A DNA stretch of 64,000 bases from Xenorhabdus bovienii SS-2004 (lineage in GTDB: Bacteria; Pseudomonadota; Gammaproteobacteria; Enterobacterales; Enterobacteriaceae): contig NC_013892.1 in NCBI RefSeq assembly GCF_000027225.1, positions 930,001 through 994,000 on the forward strand, given 5' to 3'. The translations under genes were made by a program, and so were the position numbers. Shown here piece by piece: positions 42,443 to 54,274 of this stretch; positions within the stretch are counted from its first letter, which is position 1; every line of letters begins with the position of its first letter. Below the pieces are notes generated by a model. That model was not told where the DNA came from. It searched no databases and was given only the letters and a program-made list of their open reading frames with translations.

Positions 42443-43384
42443 TCATGCTTCTGCGGCTGAAAAGATAATATTTGAGATAGCAGCAGACGTTTTCAATGCT
42501 CTGATCTGCATAAATAACTCATCGGCTTCATCATATTCTTTACGTAGATAACCAAGCCACTGCTTGATGCGGGCAACGTGATACATGCCTGTATCACCCC
42601 GCTTTTCCAGATAAGTATATTTTTGCAATAACTGAAGCACACCATTCCACGGCATTTTTGGTTCGTTATATTTAATAATACGACTCAAATTTGGCACATT
42701 CAGGGCGCCACGGCCTATCATTACCGCATCACATCCCGTCACCTTCATGCACTCCTGAGCACTGTGCCAATCCCAGATTTCACCGTTGGCAATCACAGGA
42801 ATGGCAAGACGACGCCGGATTTCGCCAATCGCCTGCCAGTCTATGCGTTCTGCTTTATAGCCATCTTCTTTAGTACGCCCATGCACCACCAGTTCGGTCG
42901 CACCCGCCTGCTGAACGGCATCCGCAATTTCAAACTGATGATCACCGGAATCCCATCCCAGACGCACTTTTACCGTAACCGGTAATTCTTCAGGTACAGC
43001 GTCCCGCATCGCTTTGGCACCACGGTAGATGAGTTCAGGATCTTTCAACAACGTAGCTCCCCCACCGCTGCCATTCACAGTTTTGGAAGGACAGCCGCAG
43101 TTTAAATCAACGCCCCATGACCCCAATTCAACTGCCCTGACAGCATTTTCGGCCAGCCATTCTGGGTATTGCCCCAGAAGCTGTACCCTGACGGGTGTTC
43201 CTGATGGTGTCCGGCTCTGGTGCTCCAGTTCAGGACACAACCGGTAAAAAGATTTCACCGGCAGCAGACTGTCCACTACACGCAGGAATTCCGTGATACA
43301 GAGGTCATAATCGTTGACCTCACTCAGCAGTTCCCTGACCAGAGAATCCAGAACACCTTCCATCGGGGCCAGCAAAACGCGCAT
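42443..43384 (-). CDS. dusC: DusC, tRNA-dihydrouridine(16) synthase
   Basis: FMN-dependent reduction of U16 in tRNA. 313 residues (E. coli 315). The catalytic Cys98 lies in [16 protein letters not shown], with APMEG at the start and [10 protein letters not shown], the FMN phosphate loop [15 protein letters not shown] and the KQWLGYL C-terminal helical region. It follows rhlE on the minus strand with 3 bases between, so they are probably co-transcribed. Confidence 0.96.
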   Translation of the reverse strand: MRVLLAPMEGVLDSLVRELLSEVNDYDLCITEFLRVVDSLLPVKSFYRLCPELEHQSRTPSGTPVRVQLLGQYPEWLAENAVRAVELGSWGVDLNCGCPSKTVNGSGGGATLLKDPELIYRGAKAMRDAVPEELPVTVKVRLGWDSGDHQFEIADAVQQAGATELVVHGRTKEDGYKAERIDWQAIGEIRRRLAIPVIANGEIWDWHSAQECMKVTGCDAVMIGRGALNVPNLSRIIKYNEPKMPWNGVLQLLQKYTYLEKRGDTGMYHVARIKQWLGYLRKEYDEADELFMQIRALKTSAAISNIIFSAAEA

Positions 43385-43387
43385 GGA

Positions 43388-44767
43388 TTATTTTCCTGAT
43401 GCGGCTACATTTGATGTTTTGGATGAAGTACGTTGCCGACGCTGACCCGATGGGGTTCCTTTGCTGCGCGGACGATCACTGTGTTGTTTGGTACTGCCTT
43501 GGTTAGAACGACTCTGGTTGGAGCGGTTCGGTTTGCTGCTGCCTTGGTTAGAAGGGCTTTGCCTACCGTTACCACGCTGACTGCCACGGGAATTACTTCC
43601 ATTCAGAATTGGCTCAGCTTTAATGGAAGGATCAGGGTCATAACCCGAAATCGCAATACGTGGAATTTCACGCTTCAGCAGTCGTTCAATATCGTGCAGG
43701 AGTTTGTGCTCATCGACACAAACCAGAGATATTGCCTGTCCTGTCGCTTCCGCACGGCCTGTACGACCAATACGATGCACGTAATCTTCCGCAACATTAG
43801 GCAATTCAAAGTTAACGACGTGGGGCAGCTGATCGATATCCAATCCACGGGCAGCAATATCTGTCGCCACCAGCGCACGTATCCGGCCTGACTTGAAATC
43901 GGCCAGCGCACGGGTTCTGGCTCCCTGGCTTTTATTACCATGAATCGCGGCAGCAGTGACACCATCTTGACTGAGCTGTTCCGCCAGACGGTTTGCGCCA
44001 TGTTTGGTACGGGTAAAGACCAATACCTGCTGCCAGTTCTGGTTGCCTATCATATAAGAGAGCAATTCTCCCTTACGTTTTTTATCCACAAAATGAACAG
44101 CTTGATCAATTTGTTCAGAAGCCGAGTTACGACGGGCAACTTCTATGCTCACCGGATCACGCAGCAGTTTATTGGCAAGGCTCTTGATATCATCGGAAAA
44201 AGTCGCCGAAAACAGTAAATTCTGGCGTTTTGCAGGCAATTTGCTCAATACCCGACGAATGTCATGAATAAAGCCCATATCCAACATGCGGTCGGCTTCA
44301 TCCAAAATAAGGATTTCAACATGGGATAAGTCCACCGCATTCTGGTGTTCTAAATCCAACAGACGCCCCGGAGTTGCCACGAGAATATCGACACCACCAC
44401 GTAATTTCATCATTTGTGGATTAATGCTGACACCACCAAATACAACCAATGAACGCAATCTGAGATATTTACTGTAATTGCATACATTTTCACCCACTTG
44501 AGCCGCCAGCTCACGGGTTGGTGTCAAAATCAGCGCCCTGACCGGACGACGACCTTTTGCCTGAGCCGGAGATTCACTCAGTAATTGCAAAATTGGCAAA
44601 GTAAACCCTGCCGTTTTCCCCGTTCCCGTCTGGGCACTAGCCAAAAGATCTTTACCGGACAACACAACAGGTATGGCTTGCTGCTGAATAGGGGTGGGTT
44701 CCACGTAACCTTGTTCTTCAACGGCACGTAAAATATCAGCCTTCAAGCCGAGTGACTCAAAATTCAT
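43388..44767 (-). CDS. rhlE: RhlE, DEAD-box RNA helicase
   Basis: 459 residues, E. coli 454. Q motif (TPIQQQAIP), Walker A AQTGTGKT (about 45-52), DEAD box, SAT and HRIGRTGR are all present in residues 1-380. A Ser/Gln/Arg/Asn-rich basic low-complexity tail fills about 385-459, typical of RhlE and used for RNA contact and ribosome work. Divergent from cecR, as in E. coli. Confidence 0.97.
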   Translation of the reverse strand: MNFESLGLKADILRAVEEQGYVEPTPIQQQAIPVVLSGKDLLASAQTGTGKTAGFTLPILQLLSESPAQAKGRRPVRALILTPTRELAAQVGENVCNYSKYLRLRSLVVFGGVSINPQMMKLRGGVDILVATPGRLLDLEHQNAVDLSHVEILILDEADRMLDMGFIHDIRRVLSKLPAKRQNLLFSATFSDDIKSLANKLLRDPVSIEVARRNSASEQIDQAVHFVDKKRKGELLSYMIGNQNWQQVLVFTRTKHGANRLAEQLSQDGVTAAAIHGNKSQGARTRALADFKSGRIRALVATDIAARGLDIDQLPHVVNFELPNVAEDYVHRIGRTGRAEATGQAISLVCVDEHKLLHDIERLLKREIPRIAISGYDPDPSIKAEPILNGSNSRGSQRGNGRQSPSNQGSSKPNRSNQSRSNQGSTKQHSDRPRSKGTPSGQRRQRTSSKTSNVAASGK

Positions 44768-45141
44768 AAATAAGAAATGCTCCAGACTTCACCATTCCTG
44801 AAACCCGTTCAGGAGCAGTTTTATGGGAAGAAAACAGACGCGATAAATCGCAAAGAAATTACACAAACTGCAATGCATCATAAGGCGGCATTATAACAGA
44901 TATGTTTTTCTAAGCAGCATAGAAGAAAAGAATAATTGACTTTTATATGCTAATAAACGTGTCTATTGGCAGAAAAGGTTTGCAGGAAATGACAAAAAAT
45001 AGGCATATTATTTTTTTTTGGTAGCGATTTAACGTAAATTTATGCCAGCTTTACATCAGGTTACTTTAGTTTTAAAGTTAATCATATGATTGATATATTG
45101 ATGGCATTTTCGAAAATTCTTTGTAACAGGATACACATAAC
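44768..45141. other. Divergent rhlE-cecR intergenic region
   Basis: 374 bases shared by two divergent promoters. It holds a perfect 12-bp palindrome AATCATATGATT at 45080-45091, about 50 bases before cecR, a candidate CecR operator. In E. coli CecR represses both the ybhGFSR operon and rhlE, so this is the expected place. No other gene seen. Confidence 0.5.
45080..45091. promoter_or_regulatory. 12-bp palindrome, possible CecR operator
   Basis: AATCATATGATT is self-complementary and lies upstream of cecR and its operon. TetR proteins bind such symmetric sites. No second copy was seen nearby, and the binding sequence is not confirmed. Confidence 0.4.
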
Positions 45142-45819
45142 ATGGCAGCTAAAACGACTCAAACATTGCGAGGCGAACAGGCCAAACAGCAACTTATTGA
45201 ATCAGCGATAGAAATTTTCGGGAAGTCCGGTCTGGAAGGTGCGACCACCCGTAATATTGCCCAGCACGCAAAACAGAATATCGCCGCTATTTCTTATTAT
45301 TTTGGCTCTAAAGAAGGGCTATACCTTGCTGTCGCACAATTTATTGCCGATAAGTTAAAATCGGAATTTTCCCCACTCGTTGAAGCGATTGACCGTTTTT
45401 TTGTCGAAACTTCTCAGCCTTATCCACAAGCGCCGATACTGGCATTTATCCATGAAGGAATGACGAGGTATAACTGTCTGATTTTCGAAACAAGCAGCAT
45501 CAATCTCAGCCGAATCATGTCACATGAGCAGTTGACGCCCACAGCGGCTTACAGCGTTATCCATGAACAAGGGCTTGCCCCGGTTTATTCCCGTCTGAAT
45601 AAACTCATTGCCAATTATATCGGCGCGGATGAACACCAGATTTCAACACAGATCCACACACATGCCCTGTTGGGGGAAATTCTTTCTTTCCGTCTGGCTC
45701 GAGAAGCGTTACTACGCCAAACGGGTTGGGACAATCTTGGCACCAAAGAATACGAATTAATCAATCAAGTGTTATCTCAACACATCACTTTATTGCTTAA
45801 CGGGTTACGGCAGAAGTAA
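45142..45819 (+). CDS. cecR: CecR, TetR-family regulator
   Basis: 225 residues. N-terminal TetR helix-turn-helix (about 14-60) with ATTRNIAQHAKQNIAAISYYFGSKEGLYLAVA, and a C-terminal CecR-type ligand domain. It heads cecR-ybhG-ybhF-ybhS-ybhR, an ABC-2 exporter implicated in cefoperazone and chloramphenicol sensitivity in E. coli. Likely autoregulatory through the palindrome upstream. Confidence 0.95.
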   Translation: MAAKTTQTLRGEQAKQQLIESAIEIFGKSGLEGATTRNIAQHAKQNIAAISYYFGSKEGLYLAVAQFIADKLKSEFSPLVEAIDRFFVETSQPYPQAPILAFIHEGMTRYNCLIFETSSINLSRIMSHEQLTPTAAYSVIHEQGLAPVYSRLNKLIANYIGADEHQISTQIHTHALLGEILSFRLAREALLRQTGWDNLGTKEYELINQVLSQHITLLLNGLRQK

Positions 45820-45876
45820 CACACTCAATGCCATACAGGCTGAACATTAAAAATTGAATAACGCATAAGGGATGGT

Positions 45877-46869
45877 ATGAACAGTAAAAAGTTTGCTCTT
45901 TTCCTATTAGCGATCATCATTGTTATCGGAGCTATTGTCGGCATTGATTATTATCAGGAACAAAATGACAAGGAATTAATGCTGTATGGCAATGTTGATG
46001 TCAGAACCGTCAATCTTGGCTTTCGAGTTGCAGGTAAGCTGGCAGCCCTACAAGTAGATGAAGGCGATACAATCACTGCGGGTCAGGCACTCGGCCAGCT
46101 CGACAATACCCCCTTCATCAATGCCCTGAATCAGGCAAAAGCAACCCGTGACGCCGCCAAAGCAAATCTTGCCAAAACCGAAGCCGGTTATCGTACTGAA
46201 GAAATTGCTCAAGTACGTGCCGAGACCACGCAAAAAGAATCCGCATTCCGCTTCGCTGATAGCTTCCTGAAACGTCAACAGGGGTTATGGCAGCGTAAAA
46301 TGATTTCCGACAACGATTTGGACAATGCCAAAACCGGCCAACATCAGGCGCTGGCGGCCTATCAAGCGGCAAAAGATAAGTTACGTCAGTTTGAGGCTGG
46401 TTATCGCAAAGAAGAAATTGCCGCCGCCAAAGCGCAACTGGCGCAAGCACAAGCTGCCGTGGCACAGGCAGAGCTTAATTCACAAGATACGCAACTGACT
46501 TCACCGTCAGCGGGTGTCATTCTTACCCGAGCCATCGAACCCGGCACGATGCTGGCAGCCGGAAACACCGTCTTTACACTCTCGCTGACCAAACCTGTCT
46601 GGATCAGAGCATATATTGATGAACCCAATCTGAATCAAGCGATAGCAGGGCGTGAAATCCAAATTTATACCGATGGGCGGAAAAATCAGCCCTATCACGG
46701 CAAAATCGGCTTTGTTTCTCCAACGGCTGAATTCACGCCCAAAAATGTCGAAACACCCGACCTAAGAACCGATTTGGTCTATCGGCTGCGCATTATTGTC
46801 AACGATCCCGATGAAGGGCTGAAACAGGGTATGCCTGTCACTCTGCGTTTTACTGATTCTAATAAGTAA
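45877..46869 (+). CDS. ybhG: YbhG, HlyD-type membrane fusion protein
   Basis: 330 residues, E. coli 332. One N-terminal span (about 6-24), a short lipoyl half ([29 protein letters not shown]), a long coiled coil (about 85-200, Ala/Gln/Glu-rich with repeats of GYRxEEIA) and a beta-barrel ([11 protein letters not shown]). It joins the inner-membrane exporter to the outer membrane. Start GGGATGGT close to the ATG; 57 bases after cecR. Confidence 0.94.
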   Translation: MNSKKFALFLLAIIIVIGAIVGIDYYQEQNDKELMLYGNVDVRTVNLGFRVAGKLAALQVDEGDTITAGQALGQLDNTPFINALNQAKATRDAAKANLAKTEAGYRTEEIAQVRAETTQKESAFRFADSFLKRQQGLWQRKMISDNDLDNAKTGQHQALAAYQAAKDKLRQFEAGYRKEEIAAAKAQLAQAQAAVAQAELNSQDTQLTSPSAGVILTRAIEPGTMLAAGNTVFTLSLTKPVWIRAYIDEPNLNQAIAGREIQIYTDGRKNQPYHGKIGFVSPTAEFTPKNVETPDLRTDLVYRLRIIVNDPDEGLKQGMPVTLRFTDSNK

Positions 46870-46878
46870 GGCGCGAAT

Positions 46879-48615
46879 ATGACCAGTTCGGCTTACACGA
46901 TAGTACTGAACGGCGTAGAGAAAACGTTTCCGGGGTTGGAAGTTCCTGCCGTATCGCACTTGAATGCAGAAATTCAAGGGGGATCGGTCACCGGTCTTGT
47001 CGGGCCGGACGGTGCCGGAAAAACCACGCTGATTCGGATGCTGGCAGGGCTATTGAAGCCCGATAACGGCAATATTAAAATTATGGGGCTTGATCCCATC
47101 AAAGACAGCGTTAAAGTACGTTCTGAACTGGGCTATATGCCGCAGAAGTTCGGTCTGTATGAAGATTTAACCGTGCTGGAAAATCTCAATTTATACGCAG
47201 AGCTGCGGGGTGTGCTTCGCGAAGAGCGCAAGGCCACTTTTCAAAAACTACTGACTTTCACAGAGTTAACCCATTTCACGGGGCGGCTGGCGGGAAAATT
47301 GTCCGGCGGTATGAAACAGAAACTGGGGCTTGCCTGTACGCTATTAGGAAGCCCGAAAGTTTTGCTGCTTGATGAGCCGGGAGTAGGTGTTGATCCCATT
47401 GCCCGTCAGGAATTATGGCAGATGGTGCACGAACTCGCTTCCGACGGAATGTTGATTCTGTGGAGCACGTCTTATTTAGATGAAGCAGAGCTGTGCCGTG
47501 ATGTTTTGCTGCTGAACCGTGGTAAATTGCTCTATCGCGGCCAGCCGCAGAAATTGACCCAGAATATTGTCGGACGATCTTTTCTACTTGATGTCAAACA
47601 AGGTTCCCGCCGTAAAATCCTGCAACATGCGCTTACGCTGCCACAAGTGACTGATGGGGTGATTCAGGGAAGATCTGTGCGTCTGATCTTAAAAGCTGGT
47701 GTAGACCAAAGCAATCTACTCCAGCAAATAGGGCTGCCTGATGCCAAGCTATTTGACGCTGAACCTCGCTTCGAAGATGCCTTTATCGATCTACTGGGTG
47801 GCGGTCCCTCCCATCGCTCTGCACTGGCAGAAATCATGCCGCAGATACCGCCCAATCCGACGGAAACCGTTATAGAAGCCCGTAGTCTGACCAAAAAATT
47901 TGGTGATTTTGCAGCAACTGATCATGTGGATTTTCAGGTGAAGCGCGGAGAAATTTTTGGCTTGCTCGGGCCTAATGGTGCTGGAAAATCGACGACCTTC
48001 AAGATGATGTGCGGGCTGATCATCCCCACTTCGGGCAATGCGCTGGTTCTGGATATGGATTTAAAAACCAGTTCAGGCAAAGCGCGCCAGCGTCTCGGTT
48101 ATATGGCACAGAAATTTTCCCTCTATGGCAATCTGACCGTTGCACAGAATCTTAAGTTCTTCTCCGGTGTTTACGGGCTGAAAGGCCGCCATCAGCGGGA
48201 GAAAATGGCTGATATGGTCAATGCCTTTAATCTCGAACCGATCTTACATCAAACCACCGATAGCCTTCCGCTCGGCTTTAAACAGCGCCTTGCCCTCGCC
48301 TGCGCTTTGATGCACGAACCCGATATTCTGTTTTTGGATGAGCCAACATCGGGCGTCGATCCACTGACTCGCCGCGAGTTTTGGCTGCATATCAACGGAA
48401 TGGTAGATAAAGGTGTTACCGTGATGGTGACTACCCACTTTATGGATGAAGCAGAGTATTGTGATCGTATCGGGCTGGTATTTCGGGGAAAATTGATCGC
48501 CGCCGGGACACCTGATGAGTTGAAACTGTTGGTCACCACTCCTGAACGCCCCAATCCTTCAATGGAAGAAACCTTTATCGATCTTGTGGTGAATTATGAT
48601 AAGGAGCAGCAATGA
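46879..48615 (+). CDS. ybhF: YbhF, double ATPase of the ABC-2 exporter
   Basis: 578 residues with two nucleotide-binding domains. First: Walker [11 protein letters not shown], signature [10 protein letters not shown] and [11 protein letters not shown]. Second (from about 330): GPNGAGKST, then [10 protein letters not shown] in place of the usual LSGGxxQR, and [11 protein letters not shown]. It powers export through YbhS/YbhR. Separated from ybhG by 9 bases; its stop overlaps the ybhS start by 4. Confidence 0.96.
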   Translation: MTSSAYTIVLNGVEKTFPGLEVPAVSHLNAEIQGGSVTGLVGPDGAGKTTLIRMLAGLLKPDNGNIKIMGLDPIKDSVKVRSELGYMPQKFGLYEDLTVLENLNLYAELRGVLREERKATFQKLLTFTELTHFTGRLAGKLSGGMKQKLGLACTLLGSPKVLLLDEPGVGVDPIARQELWQMVHELASDGMLILWSTSYLDEAELCRDVLLLNRGKLLYRGQPQKLTQNIVGRSFLLDVKQGSRRKILQHALTLPQVTDGVIQGRSVRLILKAGVDQSNLLQQIGLPDAKLFDAEPRFEDAFIDLLGGGPSHRSALAEIMPQIPPNPTETVIEARSLTKKFGDFAATDHVDFQVKRGEIFGLLGPNGAGKSTTFKMMCGLIIPTSGNALVLDMDLKTSSGKARQRLGYMAQKFSLYGNLTVAQNLKFFSGVYGLKGRHQREKMADMVNAFNLEPILHQTTDSLPLGFKQRLALACALMHEPDILFLDEPTSGVDPLTRREFWLHINGMVDKGVTVMVTTHFMDEAEYCDRIGLVFRGKLIAAGTPDELKLLVTTPERPNPSMEETFIDLVVNYDKEQQ

Positions 48616-49787
48616 GCCATCCTGAACGCATTCGCCCTGAATATCAGGGAGCACATAAAGCTGTCAGTTTTTCATGGCGTCGGTTAAAAGCATTGTGCAT
48701 TAAGGAGAGCAAACAAATTATCCGCGATCCCAGCAGTGCTTTGATTGCGGTAGTTATCCCGTTGATGCTGCTGTTTATCTTTGGTTATGGTATTAACCTT
48801 GATTCCGGCAAACTGCGCCTCGGCATTCTGATGGAACAGCAAAGTGAAGATGCCCGTGAACTCGTTCATGCATTTACAGGCTCGCCCTATATCGATGCTA
48901 CTGTCAGCGACAATCGCCAACTCTTGATCAATAAAATGCAGATGGGTGGGATTCGCGGCATCATCGTGATACCGGTAAATTTTGATGTCCAGCTCGCCCG
49001 CGTTGGTGGTCATGCCCCCATTCAAGTAATCACTGATGGCAGTGAACCCAATACTGCGAATTTTGTTCAAGGCTATGCGAAAGGTGTCTGGCAAATCTGG
49101 CTACAGCAACGCGGACAAAATCGCGCGGTTTCAACGACTCCACTCATTGACATGCAAATCCGTTACTGGTTTAACCCTGCGGCCATCAGCCAGCATTTTC
49201 TCATCCCCGGCGCTATTTCAATTATTATGACGGTGGTAGGAGCGATCCTCACTTCTCTTGTGGTCGCCCGCGAATGGGAACGGGGAACAATGGAAGCACT
49301 GTTGTCAACCCAAGTCACCCGAACTGAATTACTGCTCGCCAAACTATTACCCTATCAAGTGCTGGGTTCTTTCGTCATGGTGCTTTGCATGGTATTCACT
49401 GTGTTTGTACTGGGCATTCCCTATCGCGGCTCACTCTGGCTATTGGCACTGATTTCCAGCCTCTATCTCGCTACCGCCTTAGGTATGGGCTTGCTGATTT
49501 CTACTGTGACACGCAATCAATTCAATGCAGCAATGATTGCCCTGAATGCCGCTTTTTTGCCTGCCATTATGTTATCCGGCTTTGTTTTTGAAATAGACAG
49601 TATGCCCGCGTTTATTCAGGCAACCACTTATGTCATCCCTGCCCGCTATTTCGTCAGCAGCTTACAAACGCTATTTCTGGCGGGTAACATCGGCACTGTG
49701 CTGATCACGAATTTGCTTCTGCTGATTGCCAGCGCCATCGTTTTTATTGGCCTGACCGCATGGAAAACCCGTCGGCATCTGGATTAA
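48612..49787 (+). CDS. ybhS: YbhS, ABC-2 permease
   Basis: 391 residues, E. coli 377; the extra length is an N-terminal tail (about 1-20) before [16 protein letters not shown]-2 layout: a first span (about 45-60), a large extracytoplasmic domain and a cluster of five spans at 200-385 ([27 protein letters not shown] is the coupling helix). The ATG overlaps the ybhF stop (ATGA), so translation is coupled. 12 bases to ybhR. Partner half of the exporter. Confidence 0.95.
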   Translation: MSHPERIRPEYQGAHKAVSFSWRRLKALCIKESKQIIRDPSSALIAVVIPLMLLFIFGYGINLDSGKLRLGILMEQQSEDARELVHAFTGSPYIDATVSDNRQLLINKMQMGGIRGIIVIPVNFDVQLARVGGHAPIQVITDGSEPNTANFVQGYAKGVWQIWLQQRGQNRAVSTTPLIDMQIRYWFNPAAISQHFLIPGAISIIMTVVGAILTSLVVAREWERGTMEALLSTQVTRTELLLAKLLPYQVLGSFVMVLCMVFTVFVLGIPYRGSLWLLALISSLYLATALGMGLLISTVTRNQFNAAMIALNAAFLPAIMLSGFVFEIDSMPAFIQATTYVIPARYFVSSLQTLFLAGNIGTVLITNLLLLIASAIVFIGLTAWKTRRHLD

Positions 49788-49799
49788 GAAGGAAAGAGC

Positions 49800-50906
49800 A
49801 TGTTTTACAGCCTGTATACGCTAGTCATGAAAGAGTTACAGTCTCTCCTGAGGAATCCCCAAACACGGGCCACTCTGATTGTGCCGGTTCTCTTTCAAAT
49901 GACCCTGTTTCCCTGGGCGGCCACACTGGAGGTCAAGAATGCCACCATTGCTATTTATAATGAGGACAAGGGGCAGGCTTCCATTGAATTAACCCAGCGT
50001 CTGGCAAAATCGAAAGCATTTCCTGACATTATTTTGTTAACCAGTTCGCAGGAAATCCGCCCGACGTTAGATAACCGTAAGGCACTGCTATTGGTGCGCT
50101 TTCCTCAAAATTTCAGTGCCAATATTGCCAGCCAGACACCGACATCAATTCAGGTCTTACTGGATGGACGCAACTCAAACAGCGCACAAATTTCCGCTAA
50201 TTATATCCAGCAGATTGTGATGAATTATCAGAAGGAATTATTAGGCAATTCGGCCAGTCTCAACAATAGCGATTTAATCATTCGTAATTGGTATAACGCC
50301 AATCTGGATTATAAATGGTTTGTGGTGCCATCACTGGTTGCCATGATTACGACAATTGGCGTTTTGATCGTGACCGCACTTTCCGTTGCCCGTGAAAGGG
50401 AGCAAGGAACACTGGATCAATTGCTGGTTGCTCCGTTGGCGACATGGCAGATTTTCCTCGGTAAAGCGATCCCCGCATTGGTTGTTGCAACCACTCAGGC
50501 AAGTATTGTTTTACTTATTGGGACACTGTTTTACCAAATCCCTTTTGCCGGCTCCCTGCTGCTATTTTATGGCTGCACTCTGGTTTATGGGCTATCGCTT
50601 GTTGGTTTTGGCTTACTTATCTCCGCTGTCTGTTCAACGCAGCAGCAGGCTTTCATCGGCGTGTTTGTGTTTATGATGCCAGCTATTCTGCTGTCTGGGT
50701 ATATTTCCCCCGTCGAAAATATGCCCGTTTGGTTACAGGATATTACGTGGGTTAATCCTATTCGGCATTTTACTGATATCACTAAGCAAATTTATTTGAA
50801 AGGCGCGGATTTTTCAGTGATTTGGCACAGCTTATGGCCGTTATTAGTCATTACCGTGACAACTGGCGGGATCGCCTATCGGTTATTCCGTAGTAAAATT
50901 GCTTGA
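49800..50906 (+). CDS. ybhR: YbhR, ABC-2 permease
   Basis: 368 residues, equal to the E. coli size. Same ABC-2 plan: N-terminal span (about 25-45), extracytoplasmic domain and C-terminal spans (about 170-360), with [27 protein letters not shown] as the coupling helix. Last gene of cecR-ybhGFSR. AGGAAAG precedes the start. The operon ends in a bidirectional terminator shared with ybhL. Confidence 0.96.
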   Translation: MFYSLYTLVMKELQSLLRNPQTRATLIVPVLFQMTLFPWAATLEVKNATIAIYNEDKGQASIELTQRLAKSKAFPDIILLTSSQEIRPTLDNRKALLLVRFPQNFSANIASQTPTSIQVLLDGRNSNSAQISANYIQQIVMNYQKELLGNSASLNNSDLIIRNWYNANLDYKWFVVPSLVAMITTIGVLIVTALSVAREREQGTLDQLLVAPLATWQIFLGKAIPALVVATTQASIVLLIGTLFYQIPFAGSLLLFYGCTLVYGLSLVGFGLLISAVCSTQQQAFIGVFVFMMPAILLSGYISPVENMPVWLQDITWVNPIRHFTDITKQIYLKGADFSVIWHSLWPLLVITVTTGGIAYRLFRSKIA

Positions 50907-51126
50907 TGAATTATGAGAAATTATGTTCTCCCGAACTTTTGGCTGATTTTTCAGTGAGGTATTCCACAGGAGCAGCTCTTGACCGGAGGTGGAAAAAGAG
51001 GGAAACATAACCGATCATCATTCTGTTTTTACATTCTCTTTAAAAAATAATTAACAGAAAGATAATGGGAAATAATATATCAACAATTAATCAGAAAAAG
51101 ATCTTCTTACTTTCTTTTTAATATAA

Positions 51127-51150
51127 AAAAACCTGCTAATGCAGGTTTTT
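51127..51150. terminator. Bidirectional terminator between ybhR and ybhL
   Basis: AAAAACCTGC and GCAGGTTTTT arms around TAAT give an A/T flanked stem that works on both strands. It lies about 20 bases beyond the ybhL stop and 220 beyond ybhR. Confidence 0.85.
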
Positions 51151-51170
51151 CTCAAAATATTCAATGGTAA

Positions 51171-51881
51171 TTAACGACGGTCACCGAGAATACGTAACAG
51201 CATCAGGAACAGGTTGATGAAGTCCAGATACAGAGTCAATGCGCCAGTAATAGAATATCTGCGCAGGTTCTCTTTATCGTTAACATCCAGCTCCGCACCC
51301 ATTTCTTTCAGTTTCTGAGTGTCATAAGCAGTCAGACCCGCGAAGACCAGAACACCAATATAGGTGATTGCCCACATCAGTGCCGGACTTTTCAGCCAGA
51401 TGTTTATCAGAGAAGCCAGAACGATACCAATCAACCCCATAAACAGGAAGCTACCTAAGCCACTCAGACTGCGCTTAGTGGTATAACCATAGACACTCAG
51501 TGCACCAAACATCGCCGCTGAAATGACAAAAGTGCTGGCAATTGAACCACTCGTGTAAACCACAAAAATACTGGAAAGCGTCAGCCCTGTCAGCATGGAA
51601 TACAGCATAAACAACCCTGTTGCCAGCGCACCGCTCATTTTATGAACCAAGCCAGACAGCACAAATACCAGTGCAAGCTGGGCGATGATCAGGCCATAAA
51701 ATACAATGGAGCTGCTAAAAATTGCGTTTAAGATTTCAGGGCTATTTGCTACATATCCTGCAACAAATGCAGTTAACAGCAGACCACAAGTCATCCAGCC
51801 GTAGACTTGTGCCATATAAGTTTGTACACCAGAGCCAGCTTTCTGGACAATCGAACCACTAGAACGTTGATATCGGTCCAT
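51171..51881 (-). CDS. ybhL: YbhL, Bax inhibitor-1 (TMBIM/BI-1)-family membrane protein
   Basis: 236 residues, E. coli 234. Seven hydrophobic spans, the BI-1 signature GLTAYDTQKLKEMG (about 180-195) and the C-terminal LYLDFINLFLMLLRIL. Family members are membrane Ca2+/H+-related channels or FtsH regulators (YccA). The ATG at 51881 is 23 codons into the longest frame and has AAGGT upstream. In E. coli ybhL follows the moa operon, as here (moaE ends at 52078, about 200 bases upstream). Confidence 0.94.
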   Translation of the reverse strand: MDRYQRSSGSIVQKAGSGVQTYMAQVYGWMTCGLLLTAFVAGYVANSPEILNAIFSSSIVFYGLIIAQLALVFVLSGLVHKMSGALATGLFMLYSMLTGLTLSSIFVVYTSGSIASTFVISAAMFGALSVYGYTTKRSLSGLGSFLFMGLIGIVLASLINIWLKSPALMWAITYIGVLVFAGLTAYDTQKLKEMGAELDVNDKENLRRYSITGALTLYLDFINLFLMLLRILGDRR

Positions 51882-52077
51882 GACGATTACCTTTTTATAA
51901 CAAGTTAAGGGAAATTGGGATTGCTTAAAAATAAACAATCTATTCAAATGTTATACATTAGCATAGAACATTAACAAAACCATCCGCCGATTAATGGCAA
52001 TTTCAGTGACATATTATTTAACTATCCAGTTTTAGAGGTAGGCCGCAAAATTATCAGCCAAAAGATTTTACCGTTAT

Positions 52078-52530
52078 TTACCAGCGCCCAGCCGCTTCCT
52101 GATCACTCTCTCGCGTTGCTACCCAGCGCTCTCCTTCCACCAGAGACTCTTTTTTCCAGAATGGTGCTCTGGTTTTCAGATAATCCATAATGAATTCAGC
52201 CGCAGTAAAAGCCATGCTACGGTGAGCGCTGGTGACACCAACGAACACAATTTCCTCACCCGGATACAATTCACCGATGCGATGAATGACACTGATCCGT
52301 TGCAGCGGCCAGCGCTGACGGGCTTCGTCAATGATAACCTGCAACATTTTTTCCGTCATACCCGGATAATGCTCCAGTGTCAGTGCTTTGACGCTATCTC
52401 CAAGATTATAGTTGCGCACTTTGCCCGTAAAGGTAACAACCGCACCATCGTCATCGCACTGCGAGAGCCATTGGTATTCGTCACCAACGTTGAATCTCTC
52501 CCTTTGGACACACATTCGTGTGTTTTCCAT
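52078..52530 (-). CDS. moaE: MoaE, molybdopterin synthase large subunit
   Basis: Catalytic subunit that adds two sulfurs to precursor Z using MoaD-thiocarboxylate. 150 residues, E. coli 150. GAVVTFTGKVRN, SVKALTLEHYPGM, HRIGELYPGEEIVFV and DYLKTRAPFWKKE (catalytic Lys in the last segment) are conserved. I chose ATG 52530 because the G-rich ribosome site fits its spacing; the ATG at 52536 overlaps the moaD stop (ATGA) but is too close to that site. Confidence 0.97.
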   Translation of the reverse strand: MENTRMCVQRERFNVGDEYQWLSQCDDDGAVVTFTGKVRNYNLGDSVKALTLEHYPGMTEKMLQVIIDEARQRWPLQRISVIHRIGELYPGEEIVFVGVTSAHRSMAFTAAEFIMDYLKTRAPFWKKESLVEGERWVATRESDQEAAGRW

Positions 52531-52532
52531 GA

Positions 52533-52778
52533 TCATCCCCCCGTAACTGGCGGGAAAAAAGCCACTTCATCACCATCGTGCAAAGGGTGTTCAGCATGTA
52601 CAAAGGATTGGTTCACTGCGGCAAGCAATTTACCCTCTTCCAATGCCAGCGCCCATCGTTCTCCTTTTTCAATCAGGAAATGACGGAGATCCGCAACCGT
52701 TAGATATTCATGAGGCAGTTCGAGTGAATCAGCCCCTACCAGTTCACGGACCTGTGCAAAAAATAGGACTTTGATCAT
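52533..52778 (-). CDS. moaD: MoaD, molybdopterin synthase sulfur carrier
   Basis: Ubiquitin-like 81-residue protein, E. coli 81. It ends in the required Gly-Gly (PPVTGG) that MoeB (28061) adenylates and which then carries the thiocarboxylate. Its start overlaps the moaC stop by 4 bases (ATGA). Confidence 0.97.
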   Translation of the reverse strand: MIKVLFFAQVRELVGADSLELPHEYLTVADLRHFLIEKGERWALALEEGKLLAAVNQSFVHAEHPLHDGDEVAFFPPVTGG

Positions 52779-53254
52779 GATCCCACCTTAAAGTTTCCTG
52801 ATTTGCCGCCGCTTTTTTCCAGCAGACGTACCGGCCCAATCACCATATCTTTTTGCACTGCCTTGCACATATCGTAAATCGTCAAAGCCGCCACGGACGC
52901 AGCAGTCAAGGCTTCCATTTCCACGCCGGTTTTCCCCGTCAGGCGGCAGCAGGATTCAATTCTGACACGATTATGTTCGGCTTGTGCTTCTAGTTGTACT
53001 TCAACTTTACTCAGCAGCAGCGGATGGCACAGTGGGATCAATTCCCAAGTTCTCTTCGCTGCCTGAATCCCCGCAATACGGGCAGTCGCAAAAACATCGC
53101 CTTTATGGTGATCACCAGCAACAATCATGGCCAGCGTTTCAGCCTGCATTTCAACAAAGGCTTCCGCCCGTGCTTCTCGCACGGTTTCCGTTTTGGCAGA
53201 AATATCCACCATATGGGCTTCACCCGCAGTATTAATATGGGTCAGTTGGGACAC
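52775..53254 (-). CDS. moaC: MoaC, cyclic pyranopterin monophosphate synthase
   Basis: Forms cPMP together with MoaA. 159 residues, E. coli 161. [18 protein letters not shown], the catalytic [11 protein letters not shown], and [14 protein letters not shown] with KSGGKSG at the end. The start is GTG at 53254 (CGGAGAGT upstream), matching the E. coli N-terminus. The long frame upstream is not conserved. No moaB lies between moaA and moaC, unlike E. coli. Confidence 0.95.
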   Translation of the reverse strand: MSQLTHINTAGEAHMVDISAKTETVREARAEAFVEMQAETLAMIVAGDHHKGDVFATARIAGIQAAKRTWELIPLCHPLLLSKVEVQLEAQAEHNRVRIESCCRLTGKTGVEMEALTAASVAALTIYDMCKAVQKDMVIGPVRLLEKSGGKSGNFKVGS

Positions 53255-53288
53255 TCTCCGCTCCTGAAAAATGAATTGAGCCGTTAAA

Positions 53289-54269
53289 TTAACCGCCAAT
53301 GAAAGAAAGATTAGGGGTAATGCCACTATCCCCCTGATGTAAAAAGTGAGTCTCACGCTTATGGCGCAAGCCACCCTGAATGCGCAATTTCAGATCATTA
53401 AGTAACGTGTCATCGGACAATAAATCACGTAATGGAATGCCCTGTTCACCAAACAGGCACAGGTGAAGATTGCCAATCGCAGAAACCCGCAGGCGGTTGC
53501 AGCTTTGGCAGAAATTTTTTTCATACGGCATGATAAGGCCAATTTCGCCCTGATAATCAGGATGACTAAAAACCTGCGCCGGCCCGTCACTACGGGCGCG
53601 TTGCTGTTGCTGCCAGCCCTGTTGCAACAAATGGCAACGGATCACTTCACCGGAAAGATGGCGGCGACGAAACAATTCACTACCTTCCCCCGTCTCCATC
53701 AATTCAATAAAACGCAATTGGATCGGACGATGTTTAATCCACGCAAGGAAAGCGGGCAGGCTAGTATCATTGACGTTTTTCATCAATACGGCATTGACTT
53801 TCACTGCACTGAACCCTGCGTCAAAAGCCGCATCAATGCCACGCATAATCTGGAAAAATTTATCCTGTCCGGTAATGGCGTGAAACTGGCGGGGATCAAG
53901 GCTATCCACACTGACGTTGATCGCCGTCAGTCCCGCCTCTTTCCAGCGGGCAACATCACGCTCCATCCGGTAGCCATTGGTCGTAATGGCGATTTTTTTG
54001 ATCTGTGGGTTTTCATGCACTGTCGCGATGATATCGCAAAAATCACGACGCATAGTGGGTTCTCCGCCTGTCAGGCGAATTTTTTCCGTCCCAAGTTCAG
54101 CAAATGCACGGCTGACGCGGCGAATTTCTGGCAGGGACAGAAACGATTGGTGTCCATGAGGATGATAGCCATCAGGCAGGCAATATGTGCAGCGAAAATT
54201 ACACACATCGGTAATCGATAATCTCAAGTAATAAAATTTGCGGGCAAATGCATCTACGAGTTGTTCCAC
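53289..54269 (-). CDS. moaA: MoaA, GTP 3',8-cyclase
   Basis: Radical SAM enzyme that starts molybdopterin synthesis from GTP. 326 residues. The SAM cluster motif is CNFRCTYC (Cys23 region), [13 protein letters not shown] follows, and the second [4Fe-4S] cluster is bound by [10 protein letters not shown]...CLFG. It ends in SFIGG, the C-terminal Gly-Gly needed for GTP binding. GTG start at 54269 with AAGG 8 bases upstream; TTG further up is less likely. Under the Moco riboswitch. Confidence 0.96.
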   Translation of the reverse strand: MEQLVDAFARKFYYLRLSITDVCNFRCTYCLPDGYHPHGHQSFLSLPEIRRVSRAFAELGTEKIRLTGGEPTMRRDFCDIIATVHENPQIKKIAITTNGYRMERDVARWKEAGLTAINVSVDSLDPRQFHAITGQDKFFQIMRGIDAAFDAGFSAVKVNAVLMKNVNDTSLPAFLAWIKHRPIQLRFIELMETGEGSELFRRRHLSGEVIRCHLLQQGWQQQQRARSDGPAQVFSHPDYQGEIGLIMPYEKNFCQSCNRLRVSAIGNLHLCLFGEQGIPLRDLLSDDTLLNDLKLRIQGGLRHKRETHFLHQGDSGITPNLSFIGG

Positions 54270-54274
54270 AATAA

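Noticed and set aside
52775-53374. Longer N-terminal extension of moaC to 53374
   Set aside because: The first 40 residues are unlike MoaC and run back into moaA; the GTG at 53254 matches the family start.
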